Under the pieces are notes generated by a model. It ran no database searches, had not been told where the DNA came from, and saw only the letters and a program-made list of their open reading frames with translations. DNA of 64,000 nucleotides from an uncultured Duncaniella sp. (GTDB lineage Bacteria; Bacteroidota; Bacteroidia; Bacteroidales; Muribaculaceae). Every line of letters starts with the position of its first letter. Within the stretch, counting starts at the first letter, position 1. This document shows positions 26,630 to 38,553 of the stretch, one piece after another. The position numbers were made by a program, and so were the translations under genes. The stretch is from the NCBI GenBank assembly GCA_910587165.1, contig CAJUKP010000009.1:1-64000 (forward strand). Direction: 5' to 3'.

Positions 26630-27193
26630 TTATATTACAGGTTTATAATAAGAAATCGTGTAGAGATAAGGCACCACATAGCTCATGTCGGCCGTGGGGC
26701 CTGCCTGGGATTTGACAACGAGGTTCACCTTGGCATTGTAGCCGAGCAGCCCCATGGGAAGCTGGATGCCGGTGCCATACTGTGTGGAGGTCTCCACATA
26801 TTCGTTACCGTAGAGGAAGAATGTCGAACCCGAGTTCATATTGTCGGCATTACCGCCGCCGATATTGTCGCCACCCACCACATAACCGTTCAGATTATAT
26901 CTGGTGTAGCGGAAATACACACGGTCGTTGTAGGCCGGACGCTCGTCAGTGCCCGGATCGAGCACCTGCATATACACGTTTCCCTCCTCGTCTATGCAGT
27001 AGTAAGGGGCATCGGTTCCGGTCTGGAACACGGTGTCGGAGGGGATATTGTCGATCAGACGGTGCTGGGACAGGAATTCGTTGACGATATGGTTCTCTTC
27101 GGTCAGAAGCTCGGCATAACTCTTGGAGTCACTGCACGAAGCCATTCCAAGCAGCAGAGCCAGAGGCAGAAGAGGCAGGAGAATACGTTTCAT
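26630..27193 (-). CDS. DUF4827 lipoprotein, FKBP-like fold
   Basis: ATG at 27193 overlaps the stop of the upstream DHH gene as ATGA and starts a lipoprotein signal (lipobox MASC); the longer upstream frame is spurious. The product has 187 residues. DUF4827 proteins of Bacteroidales have an FKBP-like peptidyl-prolyl isomerase fold; a similar DRVYFRYTRYNLNGYVV strand and a GIQLPMGLLGYNAKVNLVV segment are visible. It is probably attached to a membrane facing the periplasm. Any catalytic activity is unproven. Confidence 0.85.
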   Translation of the reverse strand: MKRILLPLLPLALLLGMASCSDSKSYAELLTEENHIVNEFLSQHRLIDNIPSDTVFQTGTDAPYYCIDEEGNVYMQVLDPGTDERPAYNDRVYFRYTRYNLNGYVVGGDNIGGGNADNMNSGSTFFLYGNEYVETSTQYGTGIQLPMGLLGYNAKVNLVVKSQAGPTADMSYVVPYLYTISYYKPVI

Positions 27194-28239
27194 GAGAGGT
27201 ATTTGTCGTAGTTTGGTAAAATTTCTAAAAATCTGGCGATGGCCGCGTCGAGCGGGCCCTTGAACTCCCCGCCGGCGGCATTGATATGTCCGCCACCGCC
27301 GAAACACTCCTCGCATACCACATTGACAGGGAAGTCTCCCTTGGAGCGCATCGACACTTTCACGAGATTAGGGGAATCCTCGCGCATGAACACCGACCAT
27401 GTCACCTCAGAAAGCGCGAGCGGTTTGTTGACAAGCCCTTCGGTGTCACCCTTGGAATAGTCGAACTCCCTGAGCTCCTCGCCGCTGAGAGTGAGCAGCG
27501 CCACGCGATGGGGCCGGAGTATCTGCATCCTGTACTGGGCATAGCCCATGATGCGCAGACTCGACTCCGAGGATGTATCCATGACAAGCTTGTAGAGGTT
27601 GTCCTTGTCGATACCCTTGCGCATGAGATCGTGGACTATCAGATATAGGTCGGGATCGTTGGAGTTGTATGAGAAGTTGCCGGTATCGGTCATCATGCCG
27701 GTGTAGATACACGCCGCCGCCGACCGGGAAAGGTATCTCACCCAGTAGGCCTGCCACAGCAGGATGTAGAGCAGAGCCGACGTCGACGACATATCCGGAT
27801 GGGAGATGAGCACGTCAGCCTCGATCGTCGGCGCGAGATGATGGTCAACTACAATGCGCCGGGCATGGGAGGCCTCGATGAACGGGACAAGGCGGTCCAC
27901 ACGGCTGAGATCGTTGAAATCAAGGCAGAAGATTACGTCGGCCGTGGCTATCAGCTCCTTGGCCCGCTCCTCGTTGCGGGTGAAGGTGATCACATCCCTC
28001 ACTCCGGGCAGAAACTGGAGCACACGTGGAGGACAGTCGGCTGTCACCACCCACGCATCCTTGCCCAGATTGCGGAGCACCGAGCAGAGCGCGTTCGACG
28101 AGCCCAGAGCATCGCCGTCGGGCGAGACATGACAGGTGATCACTATCCGGCGCGCGGCGAGCACATACTGCTTGATACGCTCGACACATCCGGGATCTAT
28201 GACGGTATTGAATCGGCTTGGACGGGAATTATTGTTCAT
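27190..28239 (-). CDS. nrnA: DHH-family phosphoesterase, oligoribonuclease/pAp phosphatase type
   Basis: The protein has 349 residues. DHH motifs in order: HVSPDGDALGSS (about residue 38), the LDFND metal site, VVDHHLAP and GMMTDTGNFSYNS, followed by a DHHA1 domain ending in FGGGGHINAAGG. Such NrnA-type enzymes degrade short oligonucleotides and dephosphorylate 3'-phosphoadenosine 5'-phosphate, with Mn2+. It is cytosolic. The first gene of a unit with DUF4827 and glmM, with a TAnnTTTG box 21 bp before the start. Confidence 0.88.
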   Translation of the reverse strand: MNNNSRPSRFNTVIDPGCVERIKQYVLAARRIVITCHVSPDGDALGSSNALCSVLRNLGKDAWVVTADCPPRVLQFLPGVRDVITFTRNEERAKELIATADVIFCLDFNDLSRVDRLVPFIEASHARRIVVDHHLAPTIEADVLISHPDMSSTSALLYILLWQAYWVRYLSRSAAACIYTGMMTDTGNFSYNSNDPDLYLIVHDLMRKGIDKDNLYKLVMDTSSESSLRIMGYAQYRMQILRPHRVALLTLSGEELREFDYSKGDTEGLVNKPLALSEVTWSVFMREDSPNLVKVSMRSKGDFPVNVVCEECFGGGGHINAAGGEFKGPLDAAIARFLEILPNYDKYLS

Positions 28240-28259
28240 TGGATTGGAAAAATCAGCCG

Positions 28260-28293
28260 CAAAGATACGAATTTTTTCTCATTTCTTCGGCAA
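28260..28293 (-). promoter_or_regulatory. Promoter of the nrnA-DUF4827-glmM unit
   Basis: On the minus strand TATCTTTG at 28260-28267 matches the proximal box; a TTG at 28291-28293 could serve upstream with a 23-bp spacer. The distal element lies inside the end of the histidine-kinase reading frame. Confidence 0.6.
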
Positions 28294-30372
28294 CGTGAGC
28301 AGGAATCGCGCGCCACCGCGGTATGTGGTGTCAAGTATCACATCACCTCCGAGCAGACGGGCGATGAGACGGGCGATGGTCAGGCCGAGTCCTGCCCCCT
28401 GGGTCTCGGAGTCGAGCTTGACGAAACGGTCGAATATCCGCTCCTTATTGTCAGGATTGATACCTATGCCGGTGTCGGTCACAGAGAATTCCAGCTTTGA
28501 CCCGCCATCGGTGAGGCGGTAGCCCAGAGTGATGCTACCCTCCGATGTGAATTTGGCCGCATTGGTCAGCAGCGCGTTGAGAATCTGCTGCACACGTGCC
28601 GGATCGGTGAAAATGTCTATCCGCTCGGCCGGGGCATCGAGCTTGAGCTCCACTCCGGGCTTCACCCTCCGCTTCACGCTCTCGAGGGTGAACTGGGTGA
28701 GCAGCTTGACATTGACCACCTAGGCCTGCACGGGCATCGAGGCACTGTCGATCTCCGAAAGCCTGAGCACATCGTTGATTATGGTCGAGAGCAGCTCGCT
28801 GTTGAGCTCGACCAGATCGGCGAACTCCTTGAGATGACGGTGGCCCGTATCTCCCACACAATCCGCTATCAGATGTGAGTACTCGGTGATGGCCTGGAGC
28901 GGCACCTTCACCTCATAGCTCATGTTCTTGATGAAATCACTCTTCAGGTTGTTGGCCTTCTGGGCTATGTCGCGGGCTCTTATCGACTCAGCCCTCGACT
29001 GCCGGAGATTCTCGCTCTCGGTCTGGAGCGAGCGGTTGCTCGCCGCAAGATGCTTCACAAGGTGCCTGTTGCGCCTGTAGAGAATAAACACAATGACAAG
29101 GAGTATCACAAGCACCACAAGCGCGCATGAGGTGATGGTGATCACCTTACGCTGCATTGATGCAAGTTCGCGTTTCTTCTCAAGCTCCATATCGCCATAC
29201 TTGTTCTTCACATTATAGACCGCGTAGGCGAGCTGCAGGTCCTGCGACATACCTTTACCGAGCTCGAGGATCTCCTCCTCTAGAAGATTGGCATACAGGG
29301 TGGCGGCCACACGCTGTGTCTCGAGATCACCCTGGTTTTCAGCAGCTCTCATCAGATAGCCGAGCATCTGGCGCTTGCGGAACCGGTTGGAAGGGCTGTC
29401 ATAATGCTTTTTCAGCAGCGGAAGAGCCGCGGCATAGTCCCCCTTGCTGAGCGCGAGATAGATGTCCGCGGCGGGAAATTTCTCATAGGTGGCCCTCACG
29501 GCATCATCCTCCTCGACACACTCTTTCACCTTCTCGTAATATTTCTCTATAGTCACCGAGTCAAGTATCTCGAAATTGGAAAGCAACCGGGTGTACACTG
29601 TGTAATAGGTAGGCGAATACGACCTGAATTTCCTCCCTTTCTCATGATAGTACTCCTCGAGACGGCTGACGTCATGGAGGAGAGCCCTGTCACACGCCAC
29701 TGACTTGTGGGGGCTTGTCATCATGTAGGCCACGGCGGCATGGACCCCGAAGGCATTGCGGATGGAGAAGGCCGACGCCGGAAGCTTGTTGACAATAGAC
29801 GACAGCGAGTCGAGATAGACCCCGAGCATTTCCCCGTTGGGTTCCTGGGATATGAGCATACAGATGCCGTGGAGCAGCGCGATATGCTCATACTTGTCGG
29901 CGGGAGGCTCCAGTGTCATCACCTTTATATATTCGGTGAGAGTCTTGTTGCGCTCCTCGCGGTCGCTGTATCGCGCCTTGCGCATATTCTGCATCATCCT
30001 GATGAAAGTGATTGTCTCGGTACGCTCCTCCGACTCCGGAAACCTCAGGGCACGTGCGCGCAGCTCCTTGAGCATCGAGTCAGACCGCATATAGCGGTTG
30101 GCCTGATTCCTTATCAGGTCAAGGGCCTCACTCGGATGACCCGCACGGTCAGCGGTCTCTATGACGAGATGGCCAAGCTTTGTCGACTTGTCCCTCGGCA
30201 GCACATCATACAGATTGCACATCACCGGGAGCGAATCGGCGGCGGTCCTCATCAGCGACAGCTGATGATACAGCGAGTCGATCGTCACACGGTCCCCCTG
30301 GCAATAAGCTCCGAGGGGTAGCCCCAGCACCGTCACCAGAAGTATTATAGCTTGCAAAAAATGTGATTTCAT
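28279..30372 (-). pseudogene. TPR sensor histidine kinase interrupted by an in-frame amber codon
   Basis: One frame of about 697 codons is broken only by TAG at 28720-28722. The first part (550 residues) has a signal peptide, TPR-like helices, a membrane helix (about 395-415), and a dimerisation segment. The second part (146 residues, possible GTG restart at 28719 directly after the stop) holds an intact ATPase domain: NALLTNAAKF, TDTGIGI, RIFDRFV and GAGLGLTIAR. In the phosphoacceptor box the usual His is Tyr (MSYEVKVPLQAI). So the gene is a degenerate kinase, a true pseudogene, or a sequencing error. It follows a HAD gene by 21 bp. Confidence 0.8.
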
Positions 30373-30393
30373 GATCGGTCCATTTTGTTTTCG

Positions 30394-31068
30394 TCACACA
30401 TCAAGCTCCAGTCCGGGACGCTTCACGATGGCGAGTATCTCTTCGGGATCATCTACGATATTGTCGGCATGGGCATCGGTCAGTTCCCGCCGCGAACGGA
30501 AACCCCATGTCACTCCGCATGAATCCACACAGGCGCGACGGGCGGTCTCGATGTCAACAGCCGAATCTCCCACATAGAGCACCTTCGATTTTCTGGCGGG
30601 CGATTTTGACAGGATCTCGAACACTATGCTCGGGTCAGGCTTGACAGGCACCCCCTCTTTCTGTCCCTCCACAGCCCGCCATTCTATGGCAGGGAAATAA
30701 TGGTTTACGAGACGCTCCACCGCGCCCCGGTATTTGTTGGAAGCCACCGCCATGCCGAGCCCCATGGCCTGCAGGCGGTCAAGAAGTTCCGGTATGCCGG
30801 GATACGGCTCGGTGGAGTCGCAGAGATGCTCGTCGTAATACTCCTTGAACTTCTCACGGGCGGCTTCGACAGTCTCCTTGTTGCGCGCCTCCTCCGGAAG
30901 CGCTCTTTCGATCAGACGCGTCACTCCGTTGCCCACCATCATGGGATAGGAACTCAGGGCGTGTTGGGGATACCCCAGCGAACGGAGCGCGTGATTGGTG
31001 GCCGCGCCCAGATCGGAGATAGTATTGAGCAGCGTGCCGTCGAGATCGAATATCACAAGTTGTTTCAT
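30394..31068 (-). CDS. gph: HAD-family phosphatase, phosphoglycolate phosphatase type
   Basis: The protein has 224 residues. HAD motif I is IFDLDGTLLNT (nucleophile Asp at residue 8), motif II is at VASNK, the Lys is in VPVKPDPSI and motif IV is YVGDSAVDIETA. The cap domain is of the Gph type. It would remove phosphate from 2-phosphoglycolate or a related small substrate in the cytosol. Substrate specificity cannot be read from sequence. It lies 28 bp after tamL and before the histidine-kinase gene. Confidence 0.85.
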   Translation of the reverse strand: MKQLVIFDLDGTLLNTISDLGAATNHALRSLGYPQHALSSYPMMVGNGVTRLIERALPEEARNKETVEAAREKFKEYYDEHLCDSTEPYPGIPELLDRLQAMGLGMAVASNKYRGAVERLVNHYFPAIEWRAVEGQKEGVPVKPDPSIVFEILSKSPARKSKVLYVGDSAVDIETARRACVDSCGVTWGFRSRRELTDAHADNIVDDPEEILAIVKRPGLELDV

Positions 31069-31096
31069 AGCTGGTTATATTTTATGGAGAGGTTTA

Positions 31097-33475
31097 TCAG
31101 AATGGATAGCCCACTGAGAAATGGAACGCCGTGTCACGCTTCCAGTTGGGATGTATTATGGGCCAGCGTTCCTGACCGGACGCCGGGTTGTATGCCTTGA
31201 CACCGAGGTCGAGACGGAGCAGGAAGTAATTGAAATCAAGACGCAGACCTATTCCGTAGGCCATGGCTATCTCTTTCCAGAACGTGGAGAAGCGGAACAG
31301 GCCGCCCGGCTGGTTCTCATAGTCATGTATGGTCCAGATGTTTCCGGCGTCGATAAATCCCGCTCCCTCGAGCACCCAGAAGAGCTTGGCACGGTATTCG
31401 AGACTGAGGTCGAGGCTGATGTCGCCGCACTGGTTGATGAAGTAAGCCACCGAGTTATGCGAGTTGTAGCTGCCCGGTCCGAGAGTACGCGCGCCCCACC
31501 CTCTCACACTGTTGGCGCCACCGGCATAGAAACGCTTCTCGAACGGGAGCACACGGGAGTTGCCGTAAGGGAACCCGATGCCGAATCCGACATGAAACGC
31601 CAGCGCATGACGGGGATTGATATTGCGGGTGATACCATAATCCACCTCAGCCTTCACAAACTGGGAATACTGTGTGCCGAACACCTTGTAGACATCCCCG
31701 CTCTTCTTCTGCCCGAAGAGCTTCGATCCGGCATAGAGCAGATTGCCCGCCGTCTCCACCGAGGCGCGGATGGTGTAGACCACCGGCTGGAGCACGTATC
31801 GCTTCATCGTGGCCGAGGCTATCCTCTTGTTGGTGTGATAATAGCGGTAGCCCATGCTCATTATGAAGTGATCCTCGTAGCTGTAGCGCAGCAACGGGTT
31901 GTCAGGGGCTATCGCGTCAAGGAAATCATTGGTCCGTTCAGGAAGATATACATAATTGAGGTCAAGTATGTCAAATTCGTGGCGGCGGGTGTTGGTGGTG
32001 TTGACCCACTTGTATTTCCACGCTCCACCCGCGATGATACGGGTGTATTCAGGTCGCTCCTGATAGTTGAACGACAGGGCGAACTCCGTGGAGACATTGA
32101 ACCGCTGCCGCACACGCCGTGGGGCGAACGGAAACTCGAATTTCGGGAAAGTGATGCCCACCTCTCCGGCATATTCCGTGTATCGGTCGTTGATCAGCCC
32201 GTTGAGATTGCCCGAGAGACTCTCGTAGTTCATGCGCAGACGGGCCGTGAGAAGCTGTGACCCGCGGGCAAGATTGCGGTGCTGATAGGTGGCTCCGAGA
32301 CCGAATCCGAGGTCACCCTCCGAATTGGTGCCCTCCACGTCGAAGGTCACCGACTGTTTCTTGTTTCTCGAAAGGAATATGTAAGCGTCAAGCTCACGCT
32401 CTCCGTCCGGGCCGGTGCTTCCGGTCGGCACCATCTCTATATTGATGGATTTGAGTATGCCCAGTCTGGCAAGAGATTCGTATGTACGCTCCACCCGTGC
32501 AGCCTTGTAGAGCGAGCCGGGGGTGATGTAACACTTCTCCTCCAAAGCCTCGGGTGTGAGATAGCGGTCAGGGCCATATAGCACCTTCACCCCGCGGTAG
32601 GCCACAGTGTCAAGATGCAGCGACCTTATCTCGGCAGGGGTGGTGCGTCCCCTGGTGTCGGTCACGAACACCACATCCCTTATCCTGTAAAGATCATGTT
32701 CGTTCAATGCCTCAGCCGGAAGGGCCACACCTGTCTGGTTCTCCTGTGGCCCACGCCGCGGAGGCCTGACCACGAGGGTAAGGTCGACCGCGTGGGAATT
32801 CTCGGCCGTATCGGCATAGAAGGTCACATATTCCTTTGTGAACGCATAGTAACCCTTGTCGCGCAGACGGCGGGCAATCCCGGTGCGCTCGGCGTCAAGC
32901 AGGTCCCTGTCGAATTTATCGCCGGGAGTTATCGACATCACCGCCGAATCCGCATGGATTATTCTTGCTACTGCCGTGTCGGCTATCTCGTAGGACACCG
33001 ATGATATTATATGAGGCTCGCCGGTAGTCACCTTGTAGACCACCTCGGCCCTTTTCCGTCCCGGATTCAGGATAGTATCCACCTCAACCTCGGCCTCGAG
33101 ATACCCCTTGTTGATCATCGCCAGTTCGAGCTGACGCGCCGAAGCATCGGTGAGAGGCTGTGAAAATATCACAGGAGGCTGTCCCATCCTGCGCACCCAA
33201 CGGTTATACCATTTGGTCGAATCCGAACCCGAGAGATTATATGTGTCGAGCTGAAGTTTCCAGAAACCGAGCACCTTATGGTTGGGCGACTGCCGGAGAT
33301 AGTTCAGCAGATCCTCTGACGACACACTCCTGTCACCCTCGACAACCACACTTGTCTTGTCGAGCAGATATTCACCCTCCGGGACAAAACGTGTGGCGTT
33401 ACACCCCCATAAGGCGGCACCGGCCACCATCATGAGAACACATCTGAATAATATATGTGACAATTTCAAGTGCAT
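31097..33475 (-). CDS. tamL: TamL: BamA/TamA-family outer-membrane lipoprotein
   Basis: The protein has 792 residues with a lipobox (LWGC, Cys25), followed by POTRA-like domains (KTSVVVEGDRSVSSEDL, YLEAEVEVDTILN) and a C-terminal 16-strand Omp85 barrel (EKRFYAGGANSVRGWG is the conserved VRGF/Y-type motif, and the final strand ends HFSVGYPF). In Bacteroidetes, TamL replaces TamA and partners TamB to build the outer membrane. tamB is not in this window. It has a perfect promoter at 33522-33553 and heads the unit tamL, HAD phosphatase, kinase. Confidence 0.9.
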   Translation of the reverse strand: MHLKLSHILFRCVLMMVAGAALWGCNATRFVPEGEYLLDKTSVVVEGDRSVSSEDLLNYLRQSPNHKVLGFWKLQLDTYNLSGSDSTKWYNRWVRRMGQPPVIFSQPLTDASARQLELAMINKGYLEAEVEVDTILNPGRKRAEVVYKVTTGEPHIISSVSYEIADTAVARIIHADSAVMSITPGDKFDRDLLDAERTGIARRLRDKGYYAFTKEYVTFYADTAENSHAVDLTLVVRPPRRGPQENQTGVALPAEALNEHDLYRIRDVVFVTDTRGRTTPAEIRSLHLDTVAYRGVKVLYGPDRYLTPEALEEKCYITPGSLYKAARVERTYESLARLGILKSINIEMVPTGSTGPDGERELDAYIFLSRNKKQSVTFDVEGTNSEGDLGFGLGATYQHRNLARGSQLLTARLRMNYESLSGNLNGLINDRYTEYAGEVGITFPKFEFPFAPRRVRQRFNVSTEFALSFNYQERPEYTRIIAGGAWKYKWVNTTNTRRHEFDILDLNYVYLPERTNDFLDAIAPDNPLLRYSYEDHFIMSMGYRYYHTNKRIASATMKRYVLQPVVYTIRASVETAGNLLYAGSKLFGQKKSGDVYKVFGTQYSQFVKAEVDYGITRNINPRHALAFHVGFGIGFPYGNSRVLPFEKRFYAGGANSVRGWGARTLGPGSYNSHNSVAYFINQCGDISLDLSLEYRAKLFWVLEGAGFIDAGNIWTIHDYENQPGGLFRFSTFWKEIAMAYGIGLRLDFNYFLLRLDLGVKAYNPASGQERWPIIHPNWKRDTAFHFSVGYPF

Positions 33476-33521
33476 CTTTACTGCCGCATCACTCCGGGGG
33501 AGAGATGCATCCGTTAACCTG

Positions 33522-33553
33522 CAAAATTACTCCAAATCAAGTTTTTTTCCAAA
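33522..33553 (-). promoter_or_regulatory. Consensus promoter of tamL
   Basis: On the minus strand TTTG (33550-33553), 20 bp, TAATTTTG (33522-33529). This is a full match to the Bacteroidetes consensus and would give a leader of about 45 nt. Confidence 0.75.
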
Positions 33554-33608
33554 CCGACAGGTCAAAAAAGGATATTTCCCGTCACATTATCCACATTTTT
33601 AACCGTAA

Positions 33609-33642
33609 TTGCACCTTTTTCAAAAATTTCTCTATATCTTTG
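33609..33642 (+). promoter_or_regulatory. Promoter of the thiamine operon
   Basis: TATCTTTG (33635-33642) fits TAnnTTTG, with TTG at 33609-33611 as a possible upstream element (23-bp spacer). The transcript would begin just before the TPP riboswitch. Confidence 0.65.
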
Positions 33643-33650
33643 CGGTGACA

Positions 33651-33736
33651 AAGGGGTGCGGCGACTTCCCGGATATGAGTCAGACCGCTGAGATAATACC
33701 CTCCGAACCTGATGCGGTTAGTACCGCCGAAGGGAT
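33651..33736 (+). promoter_or_regulatory. TPP riboswitch (THI element)
   Basis: The aptamer shows the conserved blocks: GGGGTGCGGC at the 5' side, GCTGAGATAATACCC, then CCGAACCTGATGCGGTTAGTACCGCCGAAGGGA in pieces (33689-33735). These bind the pyrimidine and pyrophosphate of thiamine pyrophosphate. It lies between the promoter and thiD with 75 nt to the ATG. No terminator with a U-run follows, so control may be at translation, though no Shine-Dalgarno is seen either. Confidence 0.95.
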
Positions 33737-33810
33737 TGATCGTCCGCCTGGCCTGCGAGGGCCGCGCCTCTTGTCGCGAACCGTAAACTTAAATATTCCA
33801 CCCCATCGCG

Positions 33811-34638
33811 ATGAGACAATACTTCCCCGTTCTCACTATTGCCGGTTCCGATTCGTCGGGAGGCGCCGGAATCCAGGCCGACATCAAGACCATGTCGGCA
33901 CTGGGATGTTATGCCATGAGCGCGATAACAGGCATAACGGCGCAGAACACCACCGGTGTGCGGTCCATCCAGCCGATAGATCCCTCCGTTGTGGCCGATC
34001 AGATCGACATGATTTTCTCCGACATCCCTCCTATGGCCGTGAAGACAGGGATGCTCACCGACGCCGCCGTGGCCGATGCTGTGGCCGCACGGCTTGAGCA
34101 CTACCGTCCCGCCAATCTCGTGGTCGATCCGGTCATGGTCTCCACTTCCGGATCAAAACTCCTCGCCGACGAAGCGGTGGAGATAATCACCACACGCATT
34201 TTCCCGCTTGCCGCCATCATAACCCCCAACCGTATGGAAGCACGTGCCCTCACCGGATCAGACGACCATTCCGTACAGGCCGAGAGACTCTTCGCCATGG
34301 GGTGCCGCGCCATACTTCTCAAAGGGGGTGACTCGGACGACCGTGAATTCAAGACCGACATTCTCTATACAGGCAACCCCGGTGAGTGGCTCGAACTGAG
34401 GGCCGACGCGGTGGACACCCGCAATTCCCACGGGACAGGATGTACGCTCTCATCGGCCATAGCATCATATCTCGCGCTTGGCAACGATCTGGTCACAGCT
34501 GTCCGTCTCGGCAAACTCTATGTCACCCGCGCCCTCGAGGCCGGTGCGTTCATCACCACCGGACACGGCCACGGACCTGTCAACCACTTCTTCGCCCCCC
34601 GACGTCTCAAAAACTTCAATCCCAACAAAATACAATGA
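33811..34638 (+). CDS. thiD: Hydroxymethylpyrimidine/phosphomethylpyrimidine kinase
   Basis: The protein has 275 residues of the ribokinase fold. It phosphorylates HMP and HMP-P to HMP-PP for thiamine synthesis. Motifs: [17 protein letters not shown] at the start, [11 protein letters not shown] and the nucleotide-binding [17 protein letters not shown] with the catalytic Cys/Gly loop. It is the first gene of the operon behind the TPP riboswitch. Its TGA overlaps the ATG of thiS (ATGA), so both are translationally coupled. Confidence 0.96.
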   Translation: MRQYFPVLTIAGSDSSGGAGIQADIKTMSALGCYAMSAITGITAQNTTGVRSIQPIDPSVVADQIDMIFSDIPPMAVKTGMLTDAAVADAVAARLEHYRPANLVVDPVMVSTSGSKLLADEAVEIITTRIFPLAAIITPNRMEARALTGSDDHSVQAERLFAMGCRAILLKGGDSDDREFKTDILYTGNPGEWLELRADAVDTRNSHGTGCTLSSAIASYLALGNDLVTAVRLGKLYVTRALEAGAFITTGHGHGPVNHFFAPRRLKNFNPNKIQ

Positions 34639-34835
34639 ACATACTCATCAACGACACCCCGCTCGTCCTCCCCGACAATGCAACCCTGGCAGATGCACTC
34701 ATGGCAAAGGGCATCAAGCCCGGAGGAATCGCTACAGCCGTCAACGGCACTGTGATCCCATCGGCCAAAAGGGTATCCCACCATCTGTGCGAAGGCGACA
34801 AGGTGGTGATCATAAAGGCTTTCTATGGTGGATAA
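34635..34835 (+). CDS. thiS: Sulfur carrier protein ThiS
   Basis: The protein has 66 residues of the beta-grasp fold and ends in the required Gly-Gly (IIKAFYGG), which is activated as a thiocarboxylate to give sulfur to the thiazole ring. The start at 34635 ([12 protein letters not shown]) overlaps the thiD stop; longer open frame upstream is a shadow of thiD. The next gene starts inside its last codons (11-nt overlap). The adenylating enzyme ThiF is not encoded in this operon. Confidence 0.95.
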   Translation: MNILINDTPLVLPDNATLADALMAKGIKPGGIATAVNGTVIPSAKRVSHHLCEGDKVVIIKAFYGG

Positions 34836-35415
34836 CTGTCACTTCAGACTGATAGCCATCACTCCCGAGACCCCGGTTGACGACGAGGGAGCCAAAATCA
34901 CGGCTCTGCTCACCGCGGGCTTCTTCCGTGTGCATCTCCGCCACCCCTCGGCCTCACGGATCGAGATGCGTGACATCATCGAGTCTGTCCCGCAACGGCT
35001 CCATGACCGCATCGTGATCCATGGCCATTTCGACCTGGCCTTCGACTACAATCTCGGCGGACTCCATCTCAACCGCCGCTGTCCGGCCCCTCCGGCAGGC
35101 TACAGAGGTGCGCTGAGCCGGTCATGCCATTCGGTGGACGAGGTCATAAGTCATTCTGCAGGGATGGGCTATGTGACCCTCAGTCCGGTATTTGACAGCA
35201 TCTCGAAGGCCGGCTACCGTAGCGCCATCTCCTCTGACGACATCAGCCGTCTCCCCGGAATCCCCGTTCCTGTCATAGCTCTCGGTGGAATCACACCGGC
35301 CTCACTCCCGGCTCTCGCCGCCGGCGGATTCGCCGGCGCGGCCATGCTCGGGGCAATAGGCTGGGAACGTCCTCTTCCAGAATTTTCAAACAAATTATCC
35401 GAATATATATGTTAA
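34825..35415 (+). CDS. ThiE-family paralogue, TenI-like
   Basis: The protein has 196 residues of the TIM-barrel thiamine phosphate synthase superfamily. It lacks residues usual for a true synthase: VHLRHPSAS replaces the LR[LE]K motif and YVTLSPVFDSISKAGY replaces the GP.F.T..K block. That fits TenI, the thiazole tautomerase, which acts on the ThiG product. A canonical thiE follows directly (7-nt overlap), so this gene is likely not the synthase. The Glu/Asp residues of TenI could not be aligned with certainty. Confidence 0.75.
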   Translation: MVDNCHFRLIAITPETPVDDEGAKITALLTAGFFRVHLRHPSASRIEMRDIIESVPQRLHDRIVIHGHFDLAFDYNLGGLHLNRRCPAPPAGYRGALSRSCHSVDEVISHSAGMGYVTLSPVFDSISKAGYRSAISSDDISRLPGIPVPVIALGGITPASLPALAAGGFAGAAMLGAIGWERPLPEFSNKLSEYIC

Positions 35416-36038
35416 TGTTCATAACCCACCCCTCCGACCGCTACTCGATAGCCGAAGAGGTGCAGATGGTGCTCGAAGGTGGCTGCAAATGGATCCAGCT
35501 GCGGCTCAAGGACGCGAGCGACGAGGAATTCCGTCAGACTGCTCTCGAGATCATCCCGATGTGCAGGGAAAACGAAGCCTTCCTCGTGTTCGACGACCGT
35601 GTGGAGCTCGCCATGGAAATGGGAGTCCACGGAGTGCATCTGGGCAAAAACGACATGGATCCACTTCAGGCGCGCGAGACCATGGGCGCCGAAGCCATCA
35701 TCGGTGTCACGGCAAACACCGCCGCCGACATCACCCGTATGCGTGGATGGGACGTGGACTATGTAGGCCTCGGCCCCTTCCGCTTCACCACCACCAAGCA
35801 GAAACTCTCACCCGTGCTCGGCACTGAAGGCTACACCGAAATCGTCACCGCCGTGCGCGATGCCGATATCATGCTGCCCATTGTGGCGATAGGTGGAATA
35901 ACCATCGCCGACATTCCCTCCCTGATGGCCACCGGCGTCAACGGAGTGGCAATGAGCGGAGCCATCATAAACGCCCCCGACCCGGTGGCATACACCCGTG
36001 AAGTTCTGGCCTCGCTTGAACAGAACAAACATTCATAA
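35409..36038 (+). CDS. thiE: Thiamine phosphate synthase
   Basis: The protein has 209 residues. It joins HMP-PP and thiazole phosphate to thiamine phosphate. Typical elements are [13 protein letters not shown] (substrate-binding LRxK), [44 protein letters not shown] and the phosphate loop [11 protein letters not shown]. Start ATG at 35409 overlaps the TenI-like gene. Regulated with the operon by the TPP riboswitch. Confidence 0.95.
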   Translation: MLMFITHPSDRYSIAEEVQMVLEGGCKWIQLRLKDASDEEFRQTALEIIPMCRENEAFLVFDDRVELAMEMGVHGVHLGKNDMDPLQARETMGAEAIIGVTANTAADITRMRGWDVDYVGLGPFRFTTTKQKLSPVLGTEGYTEIVTAVRDADIMLPIVAIGGITIADIPSLMATGVNGVAMSGAIINAPDPVAYTREVLASLEQNKHS

Positions 36039-36057
36039 ACATCTTAACCCCAGATAT

Positions 36058-38551
<2,494 letters not shown>

Positions 38552-38553
38552 CC

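Noticed and set aside
31121..32260. Plus-strand open frame of 379 codons inside tamL
   Set aside because: Antisense shadow; the tamL barrel on the other strand has clear family motifs.
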